Shown in pieces: positions 8,755 to 18,037 of a stretch of 64,000 nucleotides of DNA (its first letter is position 1; every line of letters begins with the position of its first letter). Made by a program: the position numbers and the translations under genes. The notes beneath the pieces were generated by a model that saw only the letters and a list, made by a program, of their open reading frames with translations, did no database searches and was not told the DNA's origin. The stretch is from Flavobacterium sp. (GTDB taxonomy: Bacteria > Bacteroidota > Bacteroidia > Flavobacteriales > Flavobacteriaceae): assembly GCA_027484725.1 (NCBI GenBank), contig JAIXSK010000017.1, forward strand, positions 372,001 through 436,000, read 5' to 3'.

Positions 8755-11169
8755 TTACGATCCACACATCTCACAATCGTCCGGTCCGGCATTGCGGGCG
8801 CGTTCAATCATGGCTGCAAAGTCTTCTGCCGACATTTCTCCGGTTTCATTCGGCTCAGCTACCTCAACGGCAACGGCTTCTTGAATCGGTTCGGCTTTTT
8901 TATCGTTTTTCAGAGTAAACTTAATGGCATCTACCGCTGATTTGGTTCTGAGGTAATACATACCGGTTTTAAGGCCGGATTTCCATGCATAAAAATGCAT
9001 CGAAGTGAGCTTGGCATAGTTCGCGTCTTGCATAAACAAGTTGAGCGATTGCGATTGGTCAATAAAATAACCGCGCTGACGCGACATATCAATGATGTCT
9101 TTCATAGACATTTCCCAAACGGTTTGGTACAATTCTTTGAGGTCTTGCGGAATGGCATCAATGTTCTGAACCGATCCGTTGTGGCGCATGATTTCTTGTT
9201 TGATGTCTTCATTCCACAGGCCGCGTTTGACCAAATCTTCCAGCAAGTGTTTGTTCACGACAATAAATTCGCCCGAAAGCACTCGGCGCGTATACAAATT
9301 GGATGTATACGGTTCAAAAGCTTCATTGTTGCCCAAGATTTGCGAAGTTGAAGCCGTTGGCATGGGCGCCACCAATAATGAGTTGCGCACTCCGTGTTGC
9401 ATGACTTCTTTTCTGAGCGAAGCCCAATCCCAACGACCTGATAAATCTTCATCTTTCAAGCCCCAAAGATTGTATTGGAATTCACCTTGTGACATCGGCG
9501 AGCCGGCAAAACTTGAATATGGTCCTTCTTCTTTGGCCATTTCCATCGAGGCGGTTACGGCTGCAAAATAGAGCGTTTCAAAAATTTCTTGGTTGAGCTT
9601 TTTGGCTTCATCGCTTGTAAACGGCAGGCGCAACATAATAAACGCATCGGCCAAACCTTGTACGCCCAATCCAACCGGACGGTGACGCATATTTGAGTTT
9701 TCGGCTTCTTTGACCGGATAATAGTTGCGGTCAATGACTTTATTGAGGTTGCGGGTCACGCGTTTGGTTACGGTAAACAACAATTCGTGGTTGAAGGCTC
9801 CGTTCTCTACAAACATCGGAAGCGACAAAGAAGCCAAATTACATACGGCAATTTCATCGGCCGAGGTATATTCCATGATTTCGGTACACAAGTTGGACGA
9901 ACGAATCACACCCAGGTTTTTCTGGTTTGATTTGCGGTTCGCAGCGTCTTTGTACAACATATAAGGCGTACCAGTCTCAATTTGCGATTCGAGGATTTTT
10001 TCCCACAAATCGCGCGCTTTGATGGTTTTGCGCCCTTTGCCTTGCTCTTCATACGACGTATACAAAGCTTCGAACTCTTCTCCGTATGTATCATACAAGC
10101 CCGGACATTCGTTCGGACACATGAGCGTCCACTTTCCGTCTTCTTCCACGCGCTTCATGAATAAATCTGAAGTCCACATGGCAAAGAACAAATCACGCGC
10201 ACGCATTTCTTCTTTTCCGTGGTTCTTTTTCAGGTCAAGGAATTCAAAAATATCGGCATGCCACGGCTCTAAGTAAATGGCAAAACTTCCCTTGCGTTTT
10301 CCGCCGCCTTGATCTACATAACGAGCGGTATCATTAAATACGCGCAACATTGGCACAATGCCGTTTGAAGTTCCGTTGGTGCCGCGAATATACGAGCCCG
10401 TAGCGCGCACGTTGTGAATAGATAGCCCGATTCCTCCGGCAGATTGCGAAATTTTAGCGGTTTGTTTGAGTGTATCGTATATGCCGTCAATGCTGTCATC
10501 GCGCATAGTAAGCAAGAAACACGAAGACATTTGCGGTTTCGGCGTTCCGGCATTGAACAAAGTTGGGGTGGCATGCGTGAAGAATTTCTTCGACATGAGT
10601 TCGTAGGTTTCAATCACAGACGCTAAATCATCAAGGTGAATTCCCACTGAAACGCGCATGAGCATATGCTGCGGACGCTCGACAATTTTTCCGTTGATTT
10701 TCAGTAAATACGAACGCTCTAAGGTTTTGAAGCCAAAGTAGTCGTAGTTAAAATCGCGGTTGTAAATCACGTGTGAATCTAAAAACTCGGCGTTTTTTTG
10801 AATCACTTCGTATACTTCATCTGAAATCAGCGGCGAAGCTTTTCCGGTGCGCGGATTCACGTACTGATACATATCAGTCATGGTTTCAGAGAACGATTTT
10901 TTGGTGTTTTTATGCAGGTTAGAAATCGCAATACGCGCCGCGAGCAAAGCATAATCAGGGTGCGTGATGGTCATAGAAGCTGCGGTTTCTGCGGCTAAGT
11001 TATCAAGTTCAGAAGTAGTCACGCCGTCGTACAATCCCTCGATAACGCGCATGGCTACTTTTACGGCATCAACCAAATCGTTGAGCCCATAACAGAGTTT
11101 CTTAATTCTGTCGGTAATTTTGTCAAACATGACGGGTTCTTTATGCCCGTCTCTTTTTACTACATACAT
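8755..11169 (-). CDS. nrdA: Ribonucleoside-diphosphate reductase, alpha subunit (eukaryote-like class Ia)
   Basis: An 804-residue large subunit that reduces NDPs to dNDPs in an aerobic class Ia reductase. An ATP-cone allosteric domain occupies about the first 90 residues ([17 protein letters not shown]). The active-site region has SSCFLL (thiyl partner cysteine), SNLCTEI (Asn-Cys-Glu catalytic loop) and the PMPTAST phosphate loop. The C-terminus ends CEMCGS, the redox-shuttle cysteine pair. Long stretches, such as [18 protein letters not shown]-like and [15 protein letters not shown], resemble eukaryotic RRM1 as I remember it. About 50 residues rich in acidic residues precede the terminal CxxC. 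nrdB lies upstream on the same strand, 227 bases away, with a family A repeat in between. Confidence 0.95.
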   Translation of the reverse strand: MYVVKRDGHKEPVMFDKITDRIKKLCYGLNDLVDAVKVAMRVIEGLYDGVTTSELDNLAAETAASMTITHPDYALLAARIAISNLHKNTKKSFSETMTDMYQYVNPRTGKASPLISDEVYEVIQKNAEFLDSHVIYNRDFNYDYFGFKTLERSYLLKINGKIVERPQHMLMRVSVGIHLDDLASVIETYELMSKKFFTHATPTLFNAGTPKPQMSSCFLLTMRDDSIDGIYDTLKQTAKISQSAGGIGLSIHNVRATGSYIRGTNGTSNGIVPMLRVFNDTARYVDQGGGKRKGSFAIYLEPWHADIFEFLDLKKNHGKEEMRARDLFFAMWTSDLFMKRVEEDGKWTLMCPNECPGLYDTYGEEFEALYTSYEEQGKGRKTIKARDLWEKILESQIETGTPYMLYKDAANRKSNQKNLGVIRSSNLCTEIMEYTSADEIAVCNLASLSLPMFVENGAFNHELLFTVTKRVTRNLNKVIDRNYYPVKEAENSNMRHRPVGLGVQGLADAFIMLRLPFTSDEAKKLNQEIFETLYFAAVTASMEMAKEEGPYSSFAGSPMSQGEFQYNLWGLKDEDLSGRWDWASLRKEVMQHGVRNSLLVAPMPTASTSQILGNNEAFEPYTSNLYTRRVLSGEFIVVNKHLLEDLVKRGLWNEDIKQEIMRHNGSVQNIDAIPQDLKELYQTVWEMSMKDIIDMSRQRGYFIDQSQSLNLFMQDANYAKLTSMHFYAWKSGLKTGMYYLRTKSAVDAIKFTLKNDKKAEPIQEAVAVEVAEPNETGEMSAEDFAAMIERARNAGPDDCEMCGS

Positions 11170-11240
11170 AATGTTTTGTTTTTTGTGACAACAGCAAATC
11201 CCTTCACTGTTCTCGGGTAATTGTTATGGTTTTTTAGAAG

Positions 11241-11338
11241 CATATTCCCGCTTTCGGCTTTATCTTTTTCAAGCATTGCTTTTGCTGGCGCTTAAGCCAA
11301 TCCTTAAAAAAGGATATCGCCTCAATCGGGGCTAGGCC
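11241..11338 (-). repeat. Dispersed structured element, family A, copy 3
   Basis: On the minus strand it starts CCTAGCCCCGATTGAGGCG, then the stem ATCCTTTTT/AAAAAGAT with the bulged C, then AAAGCCGAAAGCGGGAATA. It fills the nrdB-nrdA gap and has the same direction as those genes, so it would be part of a nrdB-nrdA transcript. Confidence 0.7.
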
Positions 11339-11396
11339 GTCTGGATTGGGCATTATGGCGTGTAAAAATTCAAGTGGCGTAAATGGAAAATATTTT

Positions 11397-12374
11397 TTAA
11401 AAATCAGCGTCGAATGATATTTTTTGGGCTTCGGTATCATTATTCATCACACCGGCTTTTTGGTATTCGCCTACGCGTTTTTCAAAGAAATTGGTTTTTC
11501 CTTGCAACGAAATCATATCCATAAAATCAAACGGATTGCTCACATTGAACTCTCGGGCACAACCCAATTCTACGAGCAATCGGTCTGCGACAAATTCCAA
11601 GTATTGCGTCATGAGCGTGGCGTTCATACCAATCAAACTCACCGGCAAAGATTCAGTAACAAATTCGCGTTCAATATTGAGCGCATCTACAATAATTTCA
11701 CGAATACGCGCCTTTGGAACTTTGTGTACCAAATGGTGGTTGTGCAAATGCACGGCAAAGTCACAGTGTACACCTTCATCGCGCGAGATGAGTTCGTTTG
11801 AGAACGTCAAGCCCGGCATGAGTCCGCGTTTTTTGAGCCAGAAAATAGAGCAAAACGCTCCTGAGAAGAAAATGCCTTCTACGGCAGCAAAAGCTATCAA
11901 ACGCTCGGCAAATGAATCTGATTTGATCCAACGCAAAGCCCAATCAGCCTTTCTTTTAATGGCCGGAAACACTTCAATGGCGTGAAACAATTGGTCTTTC
12001 TCAGCTTCATCTTTTACATAAGTATCAATCAAAAGCGAGTAGGTTTCACTGTGGATGTTTTCCATCATGATTTGAAATCCGTAGAAAAATTTCGCCTCCG
12101 GATACTGTACTTCATTGACAAAATTCTCGGCCAAATTCTCATTGACAATTCCGTCTGAAGCAGCAAAAAAGGCTAAAATATGTTTGATGAAGTATTTTTC
12201 ATCAGCGGTAAGGGTGTTGTTCCAATCGGTTAAATCTTGCTGTAGGTCAATTTCTTCAGCCGTCCAAAAACTGGCTTCCATTTTTTTATACCATTCCCAT
12301 ATATCGTGGTGCTTGATTGGGAAAATCACAAAACGGTTTTTGTTCTCTTGTAGAATCGGTTCTATTGCAGACAT
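11397..12374 (-). CDS. nrdB: Ribonucleoside-diphosphate reductase, beta subunit (eukaryote-like class Ia)
   Basis: A 325-residue diiron/tyrosyl-radical subunit that partners NrdA. Metal ligands and the radical tyrosine are visible: FWTAEEIDL, the helix [12 protein letters not shown], and ENIHSETY, where the final Tyr aligns with the radical Tyr177 of mouse R2. The [12 protein letters not shown] motif supplies more ligands. The C-terminal tail ends FDADF, the same kind of tail eukaryotic R2 uses to dock on R1. The start MSAIEPIL matches family length; a 31-codon upstream extension is rejected. The 274-base region upstream is AT-rich, and I see no RNA gene or clear NrdR box in it. It should be cotranscribed with nrdA. 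Confidence 0.94.
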   Translation of the reverse strand: MSAIEPILQENKNRFVIFPIKHHDIWEWYKKMEASFWTAEEIDLQQDLTDWNNTLTADEKYFIKHILAFFAASDGIVNENLAENFVNEVQYPEAKFFYGFQIMMENIHSETYSLLIDTYVKDEAEKDQLFHAIEVFPAIKRKADWALRWIKSDSFAERLIAFAAVEGIFFSGAFCSIFWLKKRGLMPGLTFSNELISRDEGVHCDFAVHLHNHHLVHKVPKARIREIIVDALNIEREFVTESLPVSLIGMNATLMTQYLEFVADRLLVELGCAREFNVSNPFDFMDMISLQGKTNFFEKRVGEYQKAGVMNNDTEAQKISFDADF

Positions 12375-12648
12375 TTTGGTGTGTTTTTTTGAGTAGAAAA
12401 GAGTCAAAATCATCATTTGATTTGACCTGTACAAAGTTGACCATTTGTCATCGATTTTGAAAGCCAAACTTATTCACAATCGGCTGTATTTTTTAACAAA
12501 GCTTTAAAATACACAAACACATCCTTGATTTTTTAAAATACTAAAAATCAACTATTTAAAAAATTTATTTTTGATGATGAACGGCTGTTAAAAGCTTTGG
12601 AAAGCAGCCAAAACACGGGCTTTTTGACCCCAAAAATGAAGTTCTTTT

Positions 12649-13230
12649 TTATCTTCTGCGCGGGCTTTTTTGATACTGAGCAGCGACCGTTTCGAGTTCA
12701 GAAAACCAATCTTCACCAAAACGTCTGATGAGCGCTTCTTTGACAAATTGATAGACCGGCACTTGAAGTTCTTTTCCTAAAGAGCAAGCATCGTCACAAA
12801 TGTCCCAACGGTCATAATTGACAGCGGCAAATTCGGTGAAATCTTTGATGCGAATGGGGTATAAATGGCATGAAACCGGTTTTTTCCAATCTAAAGCACC
12901 TTGGTTGTATGCTTGTTCAATACCGCACAAGGCCGTTGGCCCGTCAAAAATAACATAAGCACAATCTTTTTCGTCAATGAGTGGTGTTTCAAAATCTTGA
13001 TCGGTTCCGATGCGCCATGTGCCTTGCGCTTCAATAGCTGCAATGCCCTCCGGACGCAAAAAGGGTTTTACTTTCGGAAAAATGTCTTCTAAAATTTTGG
13101 TTTCTTCTTTAGAGAGCGGCGCGCCCGCATCACCATCAACACAACAAGCCCCTTTGCAAGCACTTAAATTGCAGACGAATTCTTTTTCGAGGATATCTTC
13201 AGATACGATGGTTTTGCCTAATTGAAACAT
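12649..13230 (-). CDS. DUF3109 family cysteine-rich protein
   Basis: A 193-residue cytoplasmic protein that I recognise as DUF3109, common in Bacteroidota and of unknown function. The N-terminal cysteine cluster CNLSACKGACC and later cysteines (CAYV, CGIEQ, SCHLYP, CDDAC) resemble YkgJ-like Cys clusters and could hold a metal or Fe-S centre; this is inference. The ATG lies four bases after a TAAATTTG box, predicting a leaderless mRNA. It is divergent from the marC-like gene. Confidence 0.85.
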   Translation of the reverse strand: MFQLGKTIVSEDILEKEFVCNLSACKGACCVDGDAGAPLSKEETKILEDIFPKVKPFLRPEGIAAIEAQGTWRIGTDQDFETPLIDEKDCAYVIFDGPTALCGIEQAYNQGALDWKKPVSCHLYPIRIKDFTEFAAVNYDRWDICDDACSLGKELQVPVYQFVKEALIRRFGEDWFSELETVAAQYQKSPRRR

Positions 13231-13234
13231 GCGA

Positions 13235-13242
13235 CAAATTTA
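13235..13242 (-). promoter_or_regulatory. -7 box TAAATTTG of the DUF3109 gene
   Basis: A TANNTTTG match followed by TCGC and then the ATG: the same four-base spacing as tadA, dxs, rbfA and dusB. Confidence 0.65.
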
Positions 13243-13326
13243 AAGAAGTCTGCCGAACTTTGTTTAGAATTGAATGAAGCTTTTCAAAATTAACTTGGTT
13301 TTAGCTTTTAACCCAATGATTATGAA

Positions 13327-13334
13327 TAATTTTG
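13327..13334 (+). promoter_or_regulatory. -7 box TAATTTTG of the marC-like gene
   Basis: A TANNTTTG match with a TTG about 20 bases upstream (near 13304). Four bases (CGCC) then an A give a predicted start at 13339, 13 bases before the ATG at 13352. This decides against the longer upstream start. Confidence 0.7.
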
Positions 13335-13351
13335 CGCCAAAATTCAACCCG

Positions 13352-13927
13352 ATGAACTTTGATTTTAAAGAAATTGCCACGGTGGGTATGGTTCTTTTTG
13401 CCGTGATTGACATTGTCGGAACGATTCCGATTATTGTTGATTTACGAGCCAAACACGGTCATATCGAATCTGAAAAAGCAACCTTGGCTGCTGCACTGAT
13501 CATGATTACCTTTTTGTTTGTGGGCGAAGGCTTCTTATCGCTCATTGGTATTGATGTACATTCTTTTGCGGTGGCCGGCTCATTTGTATTGTTTTTCATT
13601 GCCCTTGAGATGATTTTGGGCATTCGCATTTATCGCGATACCGAAGCTAGTTCGGCTTCAATCGTCCCGCTGGCTTTCCCGCTGATTGCCGGCGCCGGAA
13701 CCATGACAACGCTGCTTTCTTTGCGCTCGCAGTTTTATATTGAAAACATCATTATAGCCATTTTGCTCAATATATTGTTGGTGTATATCGTGTTGAAATC
13801 ATCGGCTAAAATTGAAAAAATGCTTGGAAAAACAGGTCTTGGCGTGGTTCGTAAAACCTTTGGCGTGGTGCTTCTGGCTATTGCCGTTAAATTATTCGCC
13901 TCGAATGTTAAAGGCTTATTTCTGTAA
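13352..13927 (+). CDS. MarC family integral membrane protein
   Basis: A 191-residue inner-membrane protein of the MarC family with about six predicted transmembrane helices. The family was once linked to multiple antibiotic resistance, but no transport substrate is established. Family-like features are the opening helix with VIDIVGTIPI, the GEGFLSLIGI stretch and the VPLAFPLIAGAGTMTTLLSL motif. The start MNFDFKEIATVG is chosen because the promoter box lies inside the longer frame. A small membrane protein and a flavoprotein follow but appear to have their own promoter at 13940. Confidence 0.87.
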   Translation: MNFDFKEIATVGMVLFAVIDIVGTIPIIVDLRAKHGHIESEKATLAAALIMITFLFVGEGFLSLIGIDVHSFAVAGSFVLFFIALEMILGIRIYRDTEASSASIVPLAFPLIAGAGTMTTLLSLRSQFYIENIIIAILLNILLVYIVLKSSAKIEKMLGKTGLGVVRKTFGVVLLAIAVKLFASNVKGLFL

Positions 13928-13939
13928 ACCCATTTTAGT

Positions 13940-13947
13940 TACATTTG
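13940..13947 (+). promoter_or_regulatory. -7 box TACATTTG before the small membrane protein
   Basis: A TANNTTTG match 20 bases upstream of the ATG at 13967. Confidence 0.6.
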
Positions 13948-13966
13948 CTCAAATTTTACTGCGAAT

Positions 13967-14170
13967 ATGAAAATATTTACCAATGTTTTGCTGGTGATTG
14001 CCCTAGCGCTGGTTATCTTCAATATTACCTTACTTGATTTTAGCGATTTGTTCGGAGAAAAAAGCATCGTAGCCCTCATTGGTGTGGCTGCTTCATTTTG
14101 CGCTGTGTGTATTTTGGCGATTTTCAAAATGTCGAAAATAATTGTCGAAAAAACCAAAGGTCGCTCGTAA
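13967..14170 (+). CDS. Small two-helix membrane protein, unknown function
   Basis: A 67-residue protein with two hydrophobic segments (about residues 5-24 and 35-55) and a short basic C-terminal tail (KIIVEKTKGRS). I do not recognise a named family. It has a good promoter box, and its TAA is immediately followed by the ATG of the flavoprotein gene (zero bases between), so translation of the two is probably coupled. This tight pairing suggests a membrane partner for the flavoprotein, which is inference only. Confidence 0.7.
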   Translation: MKIFTNVLLVIALALVIFNITLLDFSDLFGEKSIVALIGVAASFCAVCILAIFKMSKIIVEKTKGRS

Positions 14171-14776
14171 ATGGTTTATGATGTAGTCATCTTGGGCGGA
14201 GGTGTAGCCGGAGTATCATGCGCGCTTGTGTTGGGTTCAGCCTACAAAAAAACCTTTGTAGCCAACAAAAAAATTGCACTGATTGCCCATCAAAAAACTT
14301 CTTCTCTTCAAGAAGCTTTGTTTAATAATGCCTACGGAATACCTGCCGGAACCCTCGGCGCTGATTTGCTGAGTTCATCGTTAGAACAATTAAATCAATT
14401 GTATCCGCACATAGATCAAATTCAAGGCGAAAAAGTTTTTAAAATTGAAGGTAAAGCGCCTCATTTCACCGTTTACACCAACAAAAAAACCTATGACTGC
14501 CGCTCTATTGTGGTTGCCATCGGGTATGCTAATACCTTTGACATAGAAGGACTGATGCCGTTTGTAGCGCCACATCCAAAAGCCGTGGCCGAAAAACAAC
14601 GCATTTACTTGCGCAATCACGATCATTTGGTTTCTGAAGGAATTTATGTAGCAGGAACCCTTGCCGGTTGGCGCAGTCAATTGGCTATTGCTGCCGGAAG
14701 TGGAGCTGCGGTAGCCACCGACATCTTAACAGTTTGGAACAACGGCATCGATACGCAAAGCCACGACAGACGCTAG
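14171..14776 (+). CDS. Small NAD(P)/FAD-dependent oxidoreductase-like flavoprotein
   Basis: A 201-residue protein with an N-terminal FAD dinucleotide fold (VVILGGGVAGVSCALVLG, the GxGxxG motif) and a C-terminal FAD motif (GIYVAGTLAGWRSQLAIAAGSGAAVA), as in thioredoxin reductase-like enzymes. The middle NAD(P)-binding domain of normal thioredoxin reductases (over 300 residues) is missing, and there is no CxxC. It may accept electrons from a protein partner or be a sensor; its reaction is unknown. It follows the 67-residue membrane protein without a gap and abuts the convergent ctpA stop codon with no spacing. Confidence 0.75.
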   Translation: MVYDVVILGGGVAGVSCALVLGSAYKKTFVANKKIALIAHQKTSSLQEALFNNAYGIPAGTLGADLLSSSLEQLNQLYPHIDQIQGEKVFKIEGKAPHFTVYTNKKTYDCRSIVVAIGYANTFDIEGLMPFVAPHPKAVAEKQRIYLRNHDHLVSEGIYVAGTLAGWRSQLAIAAGSGAAVATDILTVWNNGIDTQSHDRR

Positions 14777-16354
14777 CTACTGCTTTAATGCTGCCTCAAT
14801 AAGTGGATCTTTTTTGAGTGCAATTTCAAAGTATTTTTCGTCACCAAAAAGTTGGGCAGCAAATTCAGCAGCCAGATATTTTTGGACCAGAGTTTTGTTT
14901 TGCAACAAACGAACATGAAGTCCCATTCCATTTAAATGTTTTTGAAGCCGGTTCAGATATTCATCTGTGCTGTTCATGTAGGTAATAAACTTCTGATAGC
15001 CCAATTGTAAAAATTTTTCTCGTTGCTGATCAAGTTGTTCAAAAACAAAGTTTGACACTATGCCTGATTCTTGCATGATGTAAGCAATGTTTTCTTCACC
15101 TTTTTTACCTTCTAGCGAAACAAAAACATCCGGAACGATGCCTCCGCCGCCATACACAATTTTTCCTTTTTTGGTTTTGAATTTGAGCGAGTCGGCTACT
15201 TTAATGCTGTCTTTATCATACAATTCACCGTTTTCAAAACGATGGTTGAACTCATTTTCATAATCAGCTTCGTCGCCTTTTTTATAAGGCTTTTGAATTG
15301 ACCTTCCTGAAGGAGTAAAATACCGAGCTACTGTGAGTCTCACTGCCGAACCATCGTCAAAACTCGTTTCTTTTTGCACCAATCCTTTGCCAAAAGATCT
15401 GCGACCAATGATGATTCCCCGATCATTGTCCTGAATCGCGCCGGCCAAAATCTCACTGGCCGAGGCACTGTTTTCATTGATTAGAATGCAAACCTTTCCT
15501 TCTTCAAAATCACCAACTTCAGTAGCATAGGCTTTTTCAATTTTCCCTTTTTTGTCTTTGGTAAAAACAATAAGTTTTTTGTTGGGTAAAAGCTCGTCGG
15601 CAATTTTAATGGCCATTTCCATATAACCACCGCTGTTGTCTCGCAGGTCAATGACAAAAGTTTTCATTCCGGCATTGCGCAATTTTGTCATACCTACTTG
15701 AAATTCGTCATAAGTTGTTTCGGCAAAACGGTTTATTTTTAAATAACCTACCGTTGGGGTGAGCATCAGGGAAGCATCGACACTTTTAATAGGAACCACC
15801 GAGCGCTTTAAATGAACCTTGAATTTTTTCTTAGTGCTTTTTCGGTATACCGTTAATTCCAGCGGAGAACCTTCGTCCCCTCTGAACTCAGAAAACAAAT
15901 AATCTGAATCGAGCTTACGACCATACAAACGGGTTTTCCCGGCATATAAAATTCGGTCTCCGGGCATAATTCCGGCTTTGGCCGATGGCCCATTTTCAAG
16001 CGGCTTGATCACTGCAACCGTATCTTTGTATAAAAAGAAATTAATCCCGACTCCTACAAAATCACCTTTCATGTTCACAGCCTCCTCGGCCTGAACGCTT
16101 GGCGGCATATACACCGAATGCGGATCAAGTTGCGCCAAAATATTGGTCACGGTTAAATCAACTATTGAATCGGTATTGACAGAATCTACATATTCTGTAT
16201 CAATGAGTTCCAAAAGACGGTTGAGTTTGTTTTTCGGATTGTTGGTGAGCCAATGTTTGTTCCGTGCCGGAAAATTAAAATAACCGCCCAATAAAAATCC
16301 CAGCGCCAAAGCAACTCCCAACAACAACGGAATATAAACGCGGTTTTTATTCAT
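14777..16354 (-). CDS. C-terminal processing peptidase (S41, CtpA/Prc type)
   Basis: A 525-residue S41 serine peptidase that trims or degrades envelope proteins from their C-termini. It has an N-terminal membrane anchor (about residues 7-27), an N-terminal helical domain, a PDZ domain (about 95-180; VIKPLENGPSAKAGIMPGD), and the S41 catalytic core. The core has serine in NENSASASE near residue 296 and lysine in GRRSFGKG about 25 residues later, forming the Ser-Lys dyad. A C-terminal extension of about 130 residues follows. Its ATG overlaps the TGA of the dCMP deaminase gene by one base, so it is the last gene of the HupE-dCMP deaminase-ctpA operon. Confidence 0.9.
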   Translation of the reverse strand: MNKNRVYIPLLLGVALALGFLLGGYFNFPARNKHWLTNNPKNKLNRLLELIDTEYVDSVNTDSIVDLTVTNILAQLDPHSVYMPPSVQAEEAVNMKGDFVGVGINFFLYKDTVAVIKPLENGPSAKAGIMPGDRILYAGKTRLYGRKLDSDYLFSEFRGDEGSPLELTVYRKSTKKKFKVHLKRSVVPIKSVDASLMLTPTVGYLKINRFAETTYDEFQVGMTKLRNAGMKTFVIDLRDNSGGYMEMAIKIADELLPNKKLIVFTKDKKGKIEKAYATEVGDFEEGKVCILINENSASASEILAGAIQDNDRGIIIGRRSFGKGLVQKETSFDDGSAVRLTVARYFTPSGRSIQKPYKKGDEADYENEFNHRFENGELYDKDSIKVADSLKFKTKKGKIVYGGGGIVPDVFVSLEGKKGEENIAYIMQESGIVSNFVFEQLDQQREKFLQLGYQKFITYMNSTDEYLNRLQKHLNGMGLHVRLLQNKTLVQKYLAAEFAAQLFGDEKYFEIALKKDPLIEAALKQ

Positions 16355-16782
16355 CAGTCTAGCTCTTCAATTTGATCGACTTCTACGCCGGCTTTGAGCA
16401 AAAAATCAACACCTTCGGTATCGCGATAACCTATCTGATATACCACGCGTTTGATACCGGCCTGGTGAATGAGTTTGCTGCATTCTTTACACGGTGATAG
16501 GGTAATATATAAAGTCGCGCCTTGACAACTTTGGGTGGATCCGGCTACTTTGAGAATCGCATTGGCTTCGGCATGCAACACATACCAATTGGTGAGCCCG
16601 GATTCATCTTCACAACAATTGTCAAAGCCTGAAGGGGTTCCGTTATAACCGTCTGAAATAATCATGCGATCGCGCACAATGATGGCGCCTACTTTTTTTC
16701 GTTCGCAATAAGAAAGTTGGCTCCACTCACGGGCAATGCGCAAATAAGCCTTGTCGTATTTATTGAGTTTATTGGGTTTCAT
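16354..16782 (-). CDS. dCMP deaminase (cytidine/deoxycytidylate deaminase family)
   Basis: A 142-residue zinc deaminase. The family converts dCMP to dUMP, feeding thymidylate synthesis. The catalytic motif HAEANA and the zinc pair PCKEC are intact, and the N-terminal part has the typical NGTPSGFDNC substrate region with extra cysteines. The start MKPNKLNKYDKAYL fits the family; the longer frame upstream overlaps the HupE gene. It overlaps the upstream gene by 4 bases (ATGA) and the downstream ctpA by 1 base, which indicates a translationally coupled operon. Being next to nucleotide-pool genes (nrdA/B, dgt at 7-12 kb) may be coincidence. Confidence 0.9.
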   Translation of the reverse strand: MKPNKLNKYDKAYLRIAREWSQLSYCERKKVGAIIVRDRMIISDGYNGTPSGFDNCCEDESGLTNWYVLHAEANAILKVAGSTQSCQGATLYITLSPCKECSKLIHQAGIKRVVYQIGYRDTEGVDFLLKAGVEVDQIEELD

Positions 16783-17375
16783 AGATTTTTTAAAAATTCT
16801 GAGGCCAAAATCATCGGCAAAGTCACCCCTACAATAAAGGCTGAGATGACCAACACAAAATCGCGATGAGAGCATTTTAAAAATGTGCGGGCAATATACG
16901 ATAAAATGAGCATTGTGAGCACCACTGTTGCTTGAGCGCCTTCAATACCCAAGGCAAATTCCAAGAGCGGAAATATTTTATCTGAAGCGGCTCCGGGCAA
17001 TAAGGTTTTAAAGTAATTTGAAAAACCCAATCCGTGGATCAGACCAAAAAACAAAGTAACCGCCACACCCAATAGGGTAGTTTGTTTTGCAGCAGATTTT
17101 TTAAACGAAAAAAAATTGGTCACTGCCGCGAGCAAAATAGTTAGCGGAATACAAAATTCAACAAATATACTGTTGATTGAGAGCCATTCAAAAACCGACA
17201 ACACCAAAGCCAGCGTGTGTCCGAAAGTAAAAACCGATACCAACAAAAGCAATCGCTTCCAATCTTTGAAAACATAACTTGCCGAAAGCGCCATCAAAAA
17301 AAGCACATGATCATACGCCTGAATATTCAGCACGTGTTTGAGGCCAATGGTAAAATAAATGGTAAAGTCGCTCAT
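16779..17375 (-). CDS. HupE/UreJ-type membrane protein
   Basis: A 198-residue integral membrane protein with about six hydrophobic helices, recognisable as a HupE/UreJ_2-type protein. The family is associated with nickel or other metal handling, but the substrate here is unknown. The family-like motif DHVLFLMAL near residue 20, FTFGHTLALVLS, and GLIHGLGFSNYF place histidines at helix ends. No hydrogenase or urease gene is nearby, so a metallocentre role is not supported by context. The start MSDFTIYF is preferred. It is the first gene of the operon with dCMP deaminase and ctpA. Confidence 0.8.
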   Translation of the reverse strand: MSDFTIYFTIGLKHVLNIQAYDHVLFLMALSASYVFKDWKRLLLLVSVFTFGHTLALVLSVFEWLSINSIFVEFCIPLTILLAAVTNFFSFKKSAAKQTTLLGVAVTLFFGLIHGLGFSNYFKTLLPGAASDKIFPLLEFALGIEGAQATVVLTMLILSYIARTFLKCSHRDFVLVISAFIVGVTLPMILASEFLKNL

Positions 17376-17508
17376 AAAATTAATTTGAACCAACCGCTTT
17401 TCAATAGTGGGTAAACTTACAATATATTCAACTAAAAAAATCTTAAAAAAAGCTAAGTTTTTTTGAATAAAAAGCAGCCGTTTTGTTTCATCAACTGTTA
17501 AATAGATT

Positions 17509-17516
17509 TATATTTG
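17509..17516 (+). promoter_or_regulatory. -7 box TATATTTG of the TerB-like gene
   Basis: A TANNTTTG match with a TTG about 23 bases upstream. The predicted start is near 17521, leaving a 19-base leader before the ATG at 17540. Confidence 0.65.
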
Positions 17517-17539
17517 CAGCAAATAAAAACAAACACATT

Positions 17540-17971
17540 ATGTCTATCTCTGATCTATTCGACAACGAATTTAAATCTAGAAATAAAGGTCACTTTTCTG
17601 CCATCGTAAGAGTTGCTATGACCGACGGAAATGTCTCTGAAGAAGAGAAAAAATTCCTCGAAAAACTGGCTACCAAACTTGAAATTTCTCATGAAGAGTT
17701 TGAAGAAATCATTGAAAATCCACTCAAATATCCCATCAATCCGCCGTATTTGTATTCGCAAAGATTAGAGCGTTTGTATGATTTAGGGCGTATGGTACAT
17801 GTAGATCATCATTTGGGGAACAAGCAAGAAATTTTGCTTAAAAAATTCGCCATTGCTTTGGGCTTTACCCCGGCCAACGTGAATTATATTGTAGATAAAG
17901 CCCTAACGCTCATTGAGAAAAAAGTGGACATCGATACCTTTATTTACGAAATGACCCACATGAATAAATAA
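17540..17971 (+). CDS. TerB-like helical protein
   Basis: A 143-residue cytoplasmic, mostly helical protein resembling the TerB/tellurite-resistance-like fold. Typical features are VAMTDGNVSEEEKKFLEKLA near residue 28, an acidic turn that can bind metal in TerB relatives, and a second helical half with GRMVHVDHHLGNKQEILLKKFA. No other ter genes are present, so a tellurite role is not implied; this family is widespread and mostly uncharacterised. The start at MSISDLF is set by the promoter position. It has its own promoter and a strong terminator. Confidence 0.72.
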   Translation: MSISDLFDNEFKSRNKGHFSAIVRVAMTDGNVSEEEKKFLEKLATKLEISHEEFEEIIENPLKYPINPPYLYSQRLERLYDLGRMVHVDHHLGNKQEILLKKFAIALGFTPANVNYIVDKALTLIEKKVDIDTFIYEMTHMNK

Positions 17972-17987
17972 TAGATTTTATACCATA

Positions 17988-18020
17988 AAAAAAGCCGCTT
18001 CCAAAAAAAGCGGCTTTTTA
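17988..18020. terminator. Bidirectional terminator between the TerB-like gene and fbp
   Basis: The arms AAAGCCGCTT and AAGCGGCTTT are flanked by A and T runs, between convergent genes. Confidence 0.9.
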
Positions 18021-18037
18021 TTTATATCTGTTTTTTA

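Noticed and set aside
11234-11440. A minus-strand frame of 68 codons between nrdB and nrdA
   Set aside because: Its sequence is mostly the family A repeat and overlaps the end of nrdB. The predicted protein is an artefact of the repeat.
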